This document shows, piece after piece, positions 1-5,336 of a DNA stretch of 5,680 nt (positions are counted from its first letter, which is position 1; each line of letters opens with the position of its first letter). Source of the DNA: Candidatus Hydrogenedentota bacterium. GTDB lineage: Bacteria > Hydrogenedentota > Hydrogenedentia > Hydrogenedentales > SLHB01. The stretch lies in assembly GCA_003552765.1 (NCBI GenBank), contig PUOI01000079.1, positions 1 through 5,680 of the forward strand, read 5' to 3'. The position numbers and the translations under genes are program-made. Below the pieces are notes generated by a model that was given only the letters and a program-made list of their open reading frames with translations, was not told the origin of the DNA and searched no databases.

Positions 1-1
1 A

Positions 2-898
2 CAGAATGTGGCGCGGGTTAACCTTGACGACGCGCAACGGGAATACCGCCGCATCACCCGGTTATACGAAGAGGAAGTTGTCAGCGAATCCGCCTACGAC
101 GACGCCCGGCGCGCCCTGGACTCCGCGGAGCAGATGCAGGAACGGGCGCAACTCGCCGTGGACTCCGCCGAGAAGGCTCAGCGGGCGGCCGAACTCGCCT
201 ACCAACAGCTTCGCGGCTCCATCGATGACAACGAATATCTCCGCGAAGCCTATCAGTACGAGATCGACTCCTTGGAGGCGCAGCTCACCGTTCTCAACCA
301 GGATCGCGAACGCCTTGACATGCGCGCCCCCTTCGAGGGATACATCCTTGAAGAATACATCGACGAAGACCGTCCCATGACGGCGGGTTCGCCCGTGGTG
401 AGGTTGGGCGACTTGCAGAGCATCGAGATTGAAGCGGAAATCTTGTCCGAGGAGGTCGGCCAGTTCGAAGAAGGCGCGGAAGTAGTGCTTAGCGGCCAAG
501 CGCTTCGAGGCCGGGAAGCGCGGGGCGAAGTGAAGCGGATCTATCCCCACGGCTTCACCACGACCTCCGCGCTCGGCATCGAGGAGCAACGCTTCATTGT
601 GCGCATCGCCTTCGACAACACCGAGTTGAACCTGCGCCCCGGCACGAGCCTCGACGTGGACATCGTTGCCGCCGAGGCGGATGATGTCATCGCCGTGCCC
701 GAACGCGCCATCTTCCGCCGCGACGGGGAATGGCATCTGTTCAAGGCCGAGAACGGGCGCGCCGTGCTCACGCCCGTCACCGTGGGCCTGCGCAGCATGG
801 AATGGGCGGAAATCCAAGAAGGTATCGACGAAGGCGACACTATCGTGGCCGACCCCGGCAACGATCTTGAGGACGGCATGGCGGTAAGGCCGGAGTGA
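2..898 (+). CDS. HlyD/RND-family periplasmic adaptor subunit of an efflux pump (5' partial)
   Basis: Membrane fusion (adaptor) proteins link an inner-membrane ABC or RND transporter to an outer-membrane channel. Only the C-terminal 298 codons are present. The frame is open to the window edge, and the GTG at 8 lies inside the coiled coil, so it is not the true start. Counting from the first whole codon, residues 1 to about 105 are a charged, Ala/Glu/Arg-rich helical hairpin. Residues 107-138 are the returning half of the lipoyl/barrel-sandwich domain (MRAPFEGYI, then a glycine-rich turn and VVRLGDL). Residues 139 to about 225 form the beta-barrel, with IYPHGFTTTSALGIEEQRF, a pattern typical of these adaptors. 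About 228-298 is the membrane-proximal domain (VPERAIFRRDGEWHLF, then an EIQEGIDEGDTIV segment). The gene ends in TGA. No transporter gene follows it, so any partner must lie upstream or elsewhere. The family call is firm; the substrate and the ABC-versus-RND class cannot be told. Confidence 0.92.
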   Translation, partial: QNVARVNLDDAQREYRRITRLYEEEVVSESAYDDARRALDSAEQMQERAQLAVDSAEKAQRAAELAYQQLRGSIDDNEYLREAYQYEIDSLEAQLTVLNQDRERLDMRAPFEGYILEEYIDEDRPMTAGSPVVRLGDLQSIEIEAEILSEEVGQFEEGAEVVLSGQALRGREARGEVKRIYPHGFTTTSALGIEEQRFIVRIAFDNTELNLRPGTSLDVDIVAAEADDVIAVPERAIFRRDGEWHLFKAENGRAVLTPVTVGLRSMEWAEIQEGIDEGDTIVADPGNDLEDGMAVRPE

Positions 899-1019
899 GG
901 ACGCAAGCGCAACAGAAACGGGGATTACGGCTTGGAACGTAAGTTATTTTTGAGAGGCCCCGGCCGCAACGGACTTGGACAGGATACTGAGACGGCGCTG
1001 AAGGCGCCATGGGGAGTAG

Positions 1020-1047
1020 CCTGGGACAAGCGAAGCGCAGTCCCAGG
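1020..1047. repeat. Left 28-nt hairpin of the composite element
   Basis: The outer stem is 8 bp, CCTGGGAC (1020-1027) with GTCCCAGG (1040-1047). A small internal loop (AA on one side, A on the other) is followed by a 3-bp GCG/CGC stem with an AAG triloop (1033-1035). The same 28 bases occur in reverse complement at 1144-1171, inside a longer 34-nt perfect match. The left copy can therefore either fold on itself or pair with the right copy. Confidence 0.85.
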
Positions 1048-1067
1048 TTACGGGCTATCTCAGGAGC

Positions 1068-1084
1068 CGGTCCTGAAGGGACCG
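1068..1084. repeat. Left inner pentaloop hairpin
   Basis: CGGTCC-TGAAG-GGACCG is a perfect 6-bp stem with a TGAAG loop. Its mirror partner at 1107-1123 reads CCGTCC-TGAGG-GGACGG on the - strand. The second stem pair is G-C here and C-G there, a compensatory double change, while the loop stays TGARG. Positions 1060-1076 can form a competing hairpin (TCAGGA / TCCTGA, loop GCCGG) that uses the 5' side of this stem. Confidence 0.8.
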
Positions 1085-1106
1085 AGGCGGGCGCCGTGTG
1101 TTTGTT

Positions 1107-1123
1107 CCGTCCCCTCAGGACGG
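1107..1123. repeat. Right inner pentaloop hairpin
   Basis: CCGTCC-CCTCA-GGACGG is a perfect 6-bp stem. On the - strand the loop reads TGAGG, close to the TGAAG loops of the left half. It sits at exactly the mirror position of 1068-1084 about the element's centre. Confidence 0.8.
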
Positions 1124-1143
1124 ATATGCGGGGGGACGTCGAT

Positions 1144-1171
1144 CCTGGGACTGCGCTTCGCTTGTCCCAGG
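1144..1171. repeat. Right 28-nt hairpin of the composite element (inverted copy)
   Basis: This is the exact reverse complement of 1020-1047, with an 8-bp stem CCTGGGAC/GTCCCAGG and a 12-nt structured loop. The match to the left half extends outward through 1177 and then breaks. The next inner base (1143) does not pair with its mirror position, so the matching unit is precisely bounded. Confidence 0.85.
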
Positions 1172-1329
1172 CTACTCGCTATCGCGCCTCTGGCGCGTGT
1201 CTGGCTTGCCATCTGTTAAGGTTTTCATCTGAAGCCGGGCCATGGTTCGCGTTCTTTGGGCGTCCGTCTCAAGTCCATGCGTGACCACGACCTACGGTTA
1301 ATCTTCGCGCTGGAGCAATGGGAAAATCC

Positions 1330-1339
1330 CCGCATGCGG
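1330..1339. repeat. 10-bp perfect palindrome CCGCATGCGG
   Basis: A self-complementary decamer in the convergent intergenic region, flanked by A/T-richer bases. At this GC content a 10-bp palindrome can occur by chance. It could be a protein-binding dyad, but nothing else supports that. Confidence 0.3.
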
Positions 1340-1380
1340 AAATCCAGAGGGCCTCGCAAGCCGTTCAGGGCTGGGAGTGG

Positions 1381-1400
1381 ATCCCCGCTTTCGCGAGGAT
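1381..1400. repeat. REP-like dispersed palindrome ('AKAGIH'-type repeat)
   Basis: ATCCCCGC (1381-1388) pairs with GCGAGGAT (1393-1400) around a TTTC loop, with one C-A mismatch. Read on the - strand, the bases around it translate to VILAKAGIHSQP. This resembles spurious peptides that a very common dispersed repeat (consensus like GGATTCCCGCTTTCGCGGGA) generates in many bacterial genomes. It lies 42 bp past the methyltransferase stop codon. Without a T-run it is not a classical terminator, though it could protect that mRNA's 3' end. Confidence 0.65.
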
Positions 1401-1441
1401 GACGGTTGTGGGCCGGGGGATGATGTAGCGCAAGACCCTGC

Positions 1442-2131
1442 TCACCGGTGGCGGGCGAGGATGAAGAAGCAGTCGCTCAGGCGGGGGGTCAAAGCGGCCG
1501 CGGTGGAGCGGAGGAGGGCCTTGAGGGGGTTGATGGGCGGGTTGTGCATGGCGTAGCGGCGGGCCACGATCTCGAAGCTCTCCCCGAGCAGACTCTCGGC
1601 TTCCTCGGCGGTGTAGAACACGCTGCAATACTCCATGGGCGCCTTATCGCGCAGGGCGTTGTATTCGTTGAACCAGCGGAAGGGATTGCGTCCCGCCAAG
1701 GCGTCAAGGCGCCGGCCGAGGGACACGGCGTTGGGCGCTTCCAGCACGAGCCATCCCCCGGGGCGCAGGACGCGCTCGATCTCGTCGAGGGCGAAGCGGG
1801 GATTGTAGAGATGTTCAATGACGGAGGCGAAGAGGACCAAGTCAAAGAACTCATTTGCGAACGGGAGTGGTTCGCGGTCAATGTCGCAGGGCTCTGTTTG
1901 AACGCCGCGCGCCCGGCCCGCCTCGACGTCTTCCCCTTGGTCCACGGCGTACAACCGCGTCACGAAGTTTTCTTGCAAGGGCCTGCCGAGACCCGCCACA
2001 TCGCCGCCGCCGCCCACGTCCAGCCCGCGCTCAAGCACGTGGGAGACATGCTTCCGCAGCAACGCGATCATGGTCTTGCGCCGGGTTGCGTGAAACCGCT
2101 GGTAGTCCTCCCGCGATGCGTGCATTCCCAC
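1442..2131 (-). CDS. Class I SAM-dependent methyltransferase (Methyltransf_11/23-like)
   Basis: The 229-residue protein has the order of a Rossmann-fold methyltransferase: motif I GLDVGGGGDVAG at about 36-47, the acidic end of beta-2 in YAVDQGED (D64), CDIDREPLPF at about 82-91 near the adenine pocket, FDLVLFASVIEHL at about 96-108 and RVLRPGGWLVLEAPN at about 120-134. The C-terminal third (FRWFNEYNAL, MEYCSVFYTAEE, then a basic/hydrophobic tail) would form the substrate cap. No membrane segment or signal peptide is seen, so it is cytosolic. The substrate cannot be deduced. Relatives with the SVIEHL motif act on small molecules, lipids or glycans. The start is GTG at 2131; an in-frame ATG lies two codons downstream but is worse spaced from the Shine-Dalgarno sequence. 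It is the last gene of the - strand string, 25 bp after comF, so co-transcription is likely. Confidence 0.9.
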   Translation of the reverse strand: MGMHASREDYQRFHATRRKTMIALLRKHVSHVLERGLDVGGGGDVAGLGRPLQENFVTRLYAVDQGEDVEAGRARGVQTEPCDIDREPLPFANEFFDLVLFASVIEHLYNPRFALDEIERVLRPGGWLVLEAPNAVSLGRRLDALAGRNPFRWFNEYNALRDKAPMEYCSVFYTAEEAESLLGESFEIVARRYAMHNPPINPLKALLRSTAAALTPRLSDCFFILARHR

Positions 2132-2139
2132 GAATCATG

Positions 2140-2147
2140 TCCCCCCT
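2140..2147 (-). promoter_or_regulatory. Shine-Dalgarno sequence that selects the GTG start of the methyltransferase
   Basis: AGGGGGGA on the - strand lies 8 nt before the GTG at 2131, against 14 nt before the in-frame ATG at 2125. This favours GTG as initiator. It falls in the 25-bp gap after the comF stop. Confidence 0.6.
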
Positions 2148-2156
2148 GAGACGGTT

Positions 2157-2924
2157 TTACGCTCGGTCATCCGCTTGACCGGGCGCATGGGTGGCCAGGG
2201 CCGTGGCCAGCACGTCCACCGCCGCCGCGCCGGCCTTGTTGAGCATTCGGGCGCACTCCCGCACCGTGCCTCCCGTGGTGACGACGTCGTCGATGAGCAG
2301 CACGGTCCGGCCTTTTACCTCGCCGCTGACCGCGAAGGCGCCCCGCACATTGTCCCGCCGTTGTTCGGGCGTCCGCAAGCGGCTCTGAACCTTGGTGGGC
2401 TTTTGCCGGGTTAGGACATGCTCCACGCGGGCATTGGGAAAGACGGGTCCCAGTTCATGCCCCAACAAGGCCGCTTGGTTGAAGCCCCGTTCGCGTTGAC
2501 GGACGGGATGCAGCGGCACCGGAACCAGGATGTCGTAGCACGCCGTCTCCAGCTCGCGTTCGGCCATGTCCGCCATGAGTTCCGCCAGAGGCGCGGCGAG
2601 CCGTTGGCGGCCGCGAAACTTGAGCCAGCGAATGGCCTCGCCCACGGCCTCATCGTAATACGCCGCGCCGACGATTTGCCGGGTGTGGCGCTTGCGGGGT
2701 TTCATGGCGTGGCACGTGGCGCATGGGAAGTTCTGGATGGTCCCGAAGCCCACGGTTCCCTTATGCGGACGGCCACAGAGCGAACAGAACGGCCGGGTGA
2801 TGCGGGGACTGCCCTCCCAACACGTGGGGCAAAAGTACCCGTTCTCTTCCGTGAGCAATCGCCTATCGCATCGCTTACAGAAGATGGGGAGGAGGATATT
2901 CTTGAACGTCAGCCCCCAGGACAC
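2157..2924 (-). CDS. comF: ComF family protein (double zinc ribbon plus phosphoribosyltransferase-like domain)
   Basis: The 255 residues have the standard ComF layout and length. The N-terminal double zinc ribbon has eight cysteines in four CxxC pairs: C16/C19, C32/C35, C47/C50 and C68/C71. The type I phosphoribosyltransferase-like domain follows, with the ComF signature VPVPLHPVRQRERGFNQA at 134-151 and the PRPP-loop motif LLIDDVVTTGGTV at about 209-221. ComF is needed for DNA uptake in naturally competent bacteria and is thought to act in the cytosol with the ComFA/PriA-type helicase machinery. Homologues are also very common in bacteria not known to be competent, so competence cannot be inferred here; no other com gene is in view. 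The start is GTG at 2924, 18 bp after the upstream stop, which suggests translation coupled to the preceding gene. All key residues are intact. Confidence 0.95.
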   Translation of the reverse strand: MSWGLTFKNILLPIFCKRCDRRLLTEENGYFCPTCWEGSPRITRPFCSLCGRPHKGTVGFGTIQNFPCATCHAMKPRKRHTRQIVGAAYYDEAVGEAIRWLKFRGRQRLAAPLAELMADMAERELETACYDILVPVPLHPVRQRERGFNQAALLGHELGPVFPNARVEHVLTRQKPTKVQSRLRTPEQRRDNVRGAFAVSGEVKGRTVLLIDDVVTTGGTVRECARMLNKAGAAAVDVLATALATHAPGQADDRA

Positions 2925-2931
2925 CTCGTGT

Positions 2932-2936
2932 CTCCC
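2932..2936 (-). promoter_or_regulatory. Shine-Dalgarno sequence for the GTG start of comF
   Basis: GGGAG on the - strand lies 7 nt before the GTG at 2924. It falls entirely within the 18-bp gap after the DUF6807 stop codon (TAA at 2945-2943), supporting both the GTG start and coupled expression. Confidence 0.6.
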
Positions 2937-2942
2937 GGCTGG

Positions 2943-3872
2943 TTACTCGCCAGCGTAGTCCGCCCAGATTCCCGCGATATCCGCTTCTTCATGGTCTCCC
3001 GCGAACACCACCACGCGGTAGCGCAACGTGAGCGACCCACCCTCGGGCAGCTCGGCGTAGCCATCCTCAAGCCAGTAGACGGACGTGGGGGAGAAGAAGC
3101 CGTAATCGCGTGTGAACCACGGGGCGGGATAGTCCGGGTTGTCGGGGTGTTGAAGGATAGCCAGCCCCTCCGTAACGCCATCCCGCGTTCCGTAGTACGC
3201 GGCCCAGGAAGCCCGTTCGCCGAATGTGTCCTCCTCGCCGAGGTTGCCGTCGGCATCGATCAGCGTGCCCCCTTCGTCGACAGTAAGCGCGGGCGTCATG
3301 CGGGCCGAGAACAAGGAGTGGTTGTTACGTTCCACGCGAATGTCTTCGAGGGCGGTGAGGGTGATTTCCCAATCAATGAACCGCAGGTTTTCAGCTGGCG
3401 CTGTCACGGTTATGCGCCGTTCGTCGCGGATCATGGGTTCCTCTCCTGGGACTGCCCACATGGCCTCGTCCATGAATGCCACGCGGTCTTCCGGGGCTTC
3501 CACTATCGCCGCGCCCTGGGATAGTATTTGGCCCGTCTCAAGATTGTCGAAAGGTTGCCAGAAATTGGCGTTGTTGACGTGGTCACACGCAAAAAACAGG
3601 GACGAATGGTGGGGGAAAGGTTCCGTATCCCATGTGGTAACCGATTCCCCCGATGCCGGCCCCTTCACGGGATACATGAACGGATACTTCTGGCCGTCAG
3701 CGAACCGGTATGCTGCGAAGTCCTCGCCGTCTACCGTGATAACCAGTTGATCGGCCTCGATGTAGGCCTCCACAGGCAGCGTTTCCCCGGCCGATGCCGG
3801 TCCCGCGGCCAGCGTGGCGGCAATGAGGATGGCCCCTATGGCGCACGACGCAATTGCGGTAGTTGTGTTCAT
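2943..3872 (-). CDS. Secreted DUF6807 (PmoA-like, PF14100-type) protein
   Basis: This 309-residue protein starts with a signal peptide: a short polar N-terminus, a hydrophobic stretch at about 8-24 and a likely cleavage after ASA at 26-28. It should be periplasmic or secreted. The mature part has the blocks I associate with DUF6807: KYPFMYPVKGP (62-72), FPHHSSLFFACDHVN (86-100) followed by NFW, WAAYYGTRDG (223-232), and HPDNPDYPAPWFTRDYGFF (242-260). Databases often label this family 'methane oxygenase PmoA'. It is unrelated to the membrane-bound subunit of particulate methane monooxygenase, so no methane oxidation should be inferred. The HH motif and aromatic-rich blocks suggest a beta-sandwich, possibly carbohydrate-related; the biochemical role is not established. 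The ATG at 3872 has GGAGG 7 nt upstream. The 118-bp gap before it is the longest in the - strand string, so a promoter could lie there, but I see no convincing -35/-10 pair. Confidence 0.82.
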   Translation of the reverse strand: MNTTTAIASCAIGAILIAATLAAGPASAGETLPVEAYIEADQLVITVDGEDFAAYRFADGQKYPFMYPVKGPASGESVTTWDTEPFPHHSSLFFACDHVNNANFWQPFDNLETGQILSQGAAIVEAPEDRVAFMDEAMWAVPGEEPMIRDERRITVTAPAENLRFIDWEITLTALEDIRVERNNHSLFSARMTPALTVDEGGTLIDADGNLGEEDTFGERASWAAYYGTRDGVTEGLAILQHPDNPDYPAPWFTRDYGFFSPTSVYWLEDGYAELPEGGSLTLRYRVVVFAGDHEEADIAGIWADYAGE

Positions 3873-3952
3873 GATAGAGCCTCCGTAGCGTTAAAGTCAC
3901 ACCTGCCAGCGGGGGCTGTCTGCGTGGCGGCCAGCGCGTGGCGCGGTGCATT

Positions 3953-3969
3953 TCGTTCAGGCGGAACGA
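3953..3969. other. Small hairpin between the Mrp and DUF6807 genes
   Basis: TCGTTC (3953-3958) pairs perfectly with GAACGA (3964-3969) around a 5-nt AGGCG loop, 21 bp past the mrp stop. No T-run follows on the - strand, so it is not a standard intrinsic terminator. It might mark an mRNA boundary or processing site, or be chance. Confidence 0.3.
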
Positions 3970-3990
3970 GCTGTTAACCCTCAACCCCCT

Positions 3991-5304
3991 TCACTCGGTC
4001 TCGACAACTTGCGCCAAGTCACGCAAGTGTTCCCAGGAATAGATGCCGGTGGTGTGACCGTCGCTCCACGCGATGGAAATGGCGTAATTGCCGAGGGGCG
4101 CGACGGATTCCGCTTGAATGTCCTCGGGAATCTGGTCAATGCCCACAATGCGCTCGCCGCTGTTCTCATCCACGCACAAGGCGCACCGGCAATTCCCGCG
4201 CACGTGGCGGTTGGGCAACTGGCTTTCGCTCCCGTCGGGCCACAGGATGTGGATGTGGCCGGGCTGGGCCGAGGCCTGGGGACGCGGCAATGCGTCCGCC
4301 CGGCGCGCGCCCACCGCGCGGTGAAGGTTGTCCGCCAAGTCGTGGAAGACGGGCAGGAGGTTCTCCGGCCGGGTGAGGTCGGAGACGCCCGGTGTGATCG
4401 GGAGTTCCCCCAGGTTGGTCAATCCAAAGCGGGATTGGAGGCTTTGCGCGCTGGAGCCGAAGGGGTAATGCCGCGCCCCACATTCGGTGCAATCGAAGTA
4501 GCTCATGTTTTCGACGACCCCGAGCACGGGGACGTTGACCTTCTCAACCATAAGGATGCCCCGGCTCACGTCCACCAAGGAAAGCGCCTGCGGGGTGGTC
4601 ACGATGATGGCGCCCTCCAAAGCGACCTGCTGCACCACTGTAAGTTGGATGTCGCCCGTCCCGGGGGGAAGGTCGATGATGAGATAATCGAGCGTTCCCC
4701 AGTTCACCTGACGCAGGACCTGCTGAATGTAATTGGACACAATGGGCCCGCGTAGGACGGCTGGCGCTTCGCCCAATAAGAAGCCCAGGGACATGACTTT
4801 GAGCCCATCCACTTCGACCGGAAGAAGATTCGTCCCGTCCGAGTATAGCTGGGGATGATGCAAGCCGAACAAGGTCGGAACCGACGGACCATAGACATCC
4901 GCGTCGAGCAGCCCCACCGGCAAGCCATCCTTTTGCATCCGCCGCGCCAATTGCGCCGCGACAGTGGATTTGCCCACCCCGCCCTTGCACGAAGACACGG
5001 CGATTACGGCGTCCACGCCGGGCAGGGGAGCGTTGGGTTGGTTTTCGGCTTTCTGCCTTGAGGCCTTGCTTGTAAGCTCCACCTCAACGGATTCCACGCC
5101 CTCAAGCGCTCCGACGGCCTTCTCACATTGGTGGCGGAACTCTTCCTTCACAGGGCAGGCAGGGGTGGTCAGTTCAAGCGTGAAGCGGACGCGTCCGCCT
5201 TCGATAGTGATGTTTTTAACGAAACCCAGCGACACAATATCCTTCCCCAGATCGGGATCGATAATGTGCCGCATGCTGTCTAACACTTGTTGCTCGGTGA
5301 CCAT
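3991..5304 (-). CDS. mrp: Mrp/ApbC-family Fe-S cluster carrier ATPase, DUF59-Mrp-DUF971 architecture
   Basis: This cytosolic P-loop ATPase is expected to bind [4Fe-4S] clusters and deliver them to apoproteins. The 437 residues hold three domains. A MIP18/DUF59 domain at 1-75 has DPDLGKDIVSLGFVKNI and TTPACPVKEE with the conserved C50. The Mrp ATPase spans about 97-335: deviant Walker A CKGGVGKST at 106-114, LLDADVYGPSVP at 132-143, YLIIDLPPGTGD at 207-218, and the CxxC pair C272/C275 that bridges a cluster across the dimer. A DUF971 (GBBH-like N-terminal) domain at about 350-430 has WPDGSE, the cysteine cluster C372/C374/C377 and WSDGHTTGIYSWEHL. A typical bacterial Mrp ends near residue 360-370, so the extra 70-80 residues are a real C-terminal addition. 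This is the layout of the plastid factor HCF101. ATG at 5304 has AAGGA 6 nt upstream; the hydrolase stop is 32 bp before. All ATPase and cluster residues are present. Confidence 0.95.
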   Translation of the reverse strand: MVTEQQVLDSMRHIIDPDLGKDIVSLGFVKNITIEGGRVRFTLELTTPACPVKEEFRHQCEKAVGALEGVESVEVELTSKASRQKAENQPNAPLPGVDAVIAVSSCKGGVGKSTVAAQLARRMQKDGLPVGLLDADVYGPSVPTLFGLHHPQLYSDGTNLLPVEVDGLKVMSLGFLLGEAPAVLRGPIVSNYIQQVLRQVNWGTLDYLIIDLPPGTGDIQLTVVQQVALEGAIIVTTPQALSLVDVSRGILMVEKVNVPVLGVVENMSYFDCTECGARHYPFGSSAQSLQSRFGLTNLGELPITPGVSDLTRPENLLPVFHDLADNLHRAVGARRADALPRPQASAQPGHIHILWPDGSESQLPNRHVRGNCRCALCVDENSGERIVGIDQIPEDIQAESVAPLGNYAISIAWSDGHTTGIYSWEHLRDLAQVVETE

Positions 5305-5336
5305 GAGAAATCCTTACGAGTTTTCGGGGTTGACGG

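Larger units (their letters stand above)
994..1197. repeat. 204-bp symmetric composite inverted repeat with six nested hairpins
   Basis: The element is symmetric about 1095.5. From the outside in, the paired parts are: hairpins 994-1008 and 1183-1197 (15 nt); 5-nt gaps; perfectly complementary 34-nt arms 1014-1047 and 1144-1177; 20-nt spacers; hairpins 1068-1084 and 1107-1123 (17 nt); and a 22-nt centre. Every coordinate pair sums to 2191, so no net indel separates the halves. Each 34-nt arm contains its own 28-nt hairpin (1020-1047, 1144-1171). Spacers and centre match at about chance level between the halves. The structure resembles a REP/BIME-type dispersed element placed between convergent genes. 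Copy number elsewhere is unknown from this window. Possible roles (mRNA 3'-end protection, transcription termination, nucleoid-protein or REP-transposase target) are inference. Confidence 0.85.
899..1441. other. Convergent intergenic region without a credible gene; palindrome-rich
   Basis: These 543 bases separate the 3' ends of the + strand efflux adaptor and the - strand methyltransferase. I find no protein with family character. The short open frames here run across inverted repeats and encode low-complexity Arg/Pro/Gly-rich peptides. Positions 994-1197 hold a symmetric multi-hairpin element, 1330-1339 a 10-bp perfect palindrome (CCGCATGCGG), and 1381-1400 a REP-like hairpin. Positions 899-993 and 1198-1329 show nothing I can name. 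No hairpin here is followed by a clear U-run, so I do not call an intrinsic terminator, although transcription from both sides must end in or beyond this region. Confidence 0.8.

Noticed and set aside
62..817. A 251-codon open frame on the - strand inside the efflux adaptor
   Set aside because: It is a His/Gly/Val-rich shadow of the adaptor's coding frame, with no recognisable domain.
1014..1177. The inverted repeat as the ends of an insertion sequence or MITE
   Set aside because: The space between the 34-nt arms is only 96 bp with no transposase, and I see no flanking target-site duplication. A MITE is not excluded, but the nested hairpins fit a REP/BIME-like element better.
1014..1177. A two-unit CRISPR array
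   Set aside because: The two copies are inverted, not direct, and there are only two of them with no spacer series.
932..1284. Two overlapping + strand open frames (starts 932 and 1009) after the efflux adaptor
   Set aside because: Both cross the inverted repeats, encode Arg/Gly/Pro-rich peptides without family character and have no convincing ribosome binding site.
1448..2149. A 233-codon open frame on the + strand over the methyltransferase
   Set aside because: It covers nearly the whole methyltransferase antisense, without motifs; the - strand frame has all class I methyltransferase motifs.
2418..3524. A 368-codon open frame on the + strand
   Set aside because: It runs antisense across comF, the following gap and part of the DUF6807 gene. 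Its translation has no family motif, while both - strand genes have clear domains, starts and ribosome binding sites. In GC-rich DNA long antisense frames are common.
3873..3990. A promoter in the 118-bp gap upstream of the DUF6807 gene
   Set aside because: A TTTAAC at about -10-like distance exists on the - strand, but no -35 partner at proper spacing, so the site cannot be supported.
3946..4755. A 269-codon open frame on the + strand over mrp
   Set aside because: It is antisense to the Mrp ATPase and DUF971 domains. Its composition is typical of a shadow frame and no motif is present.
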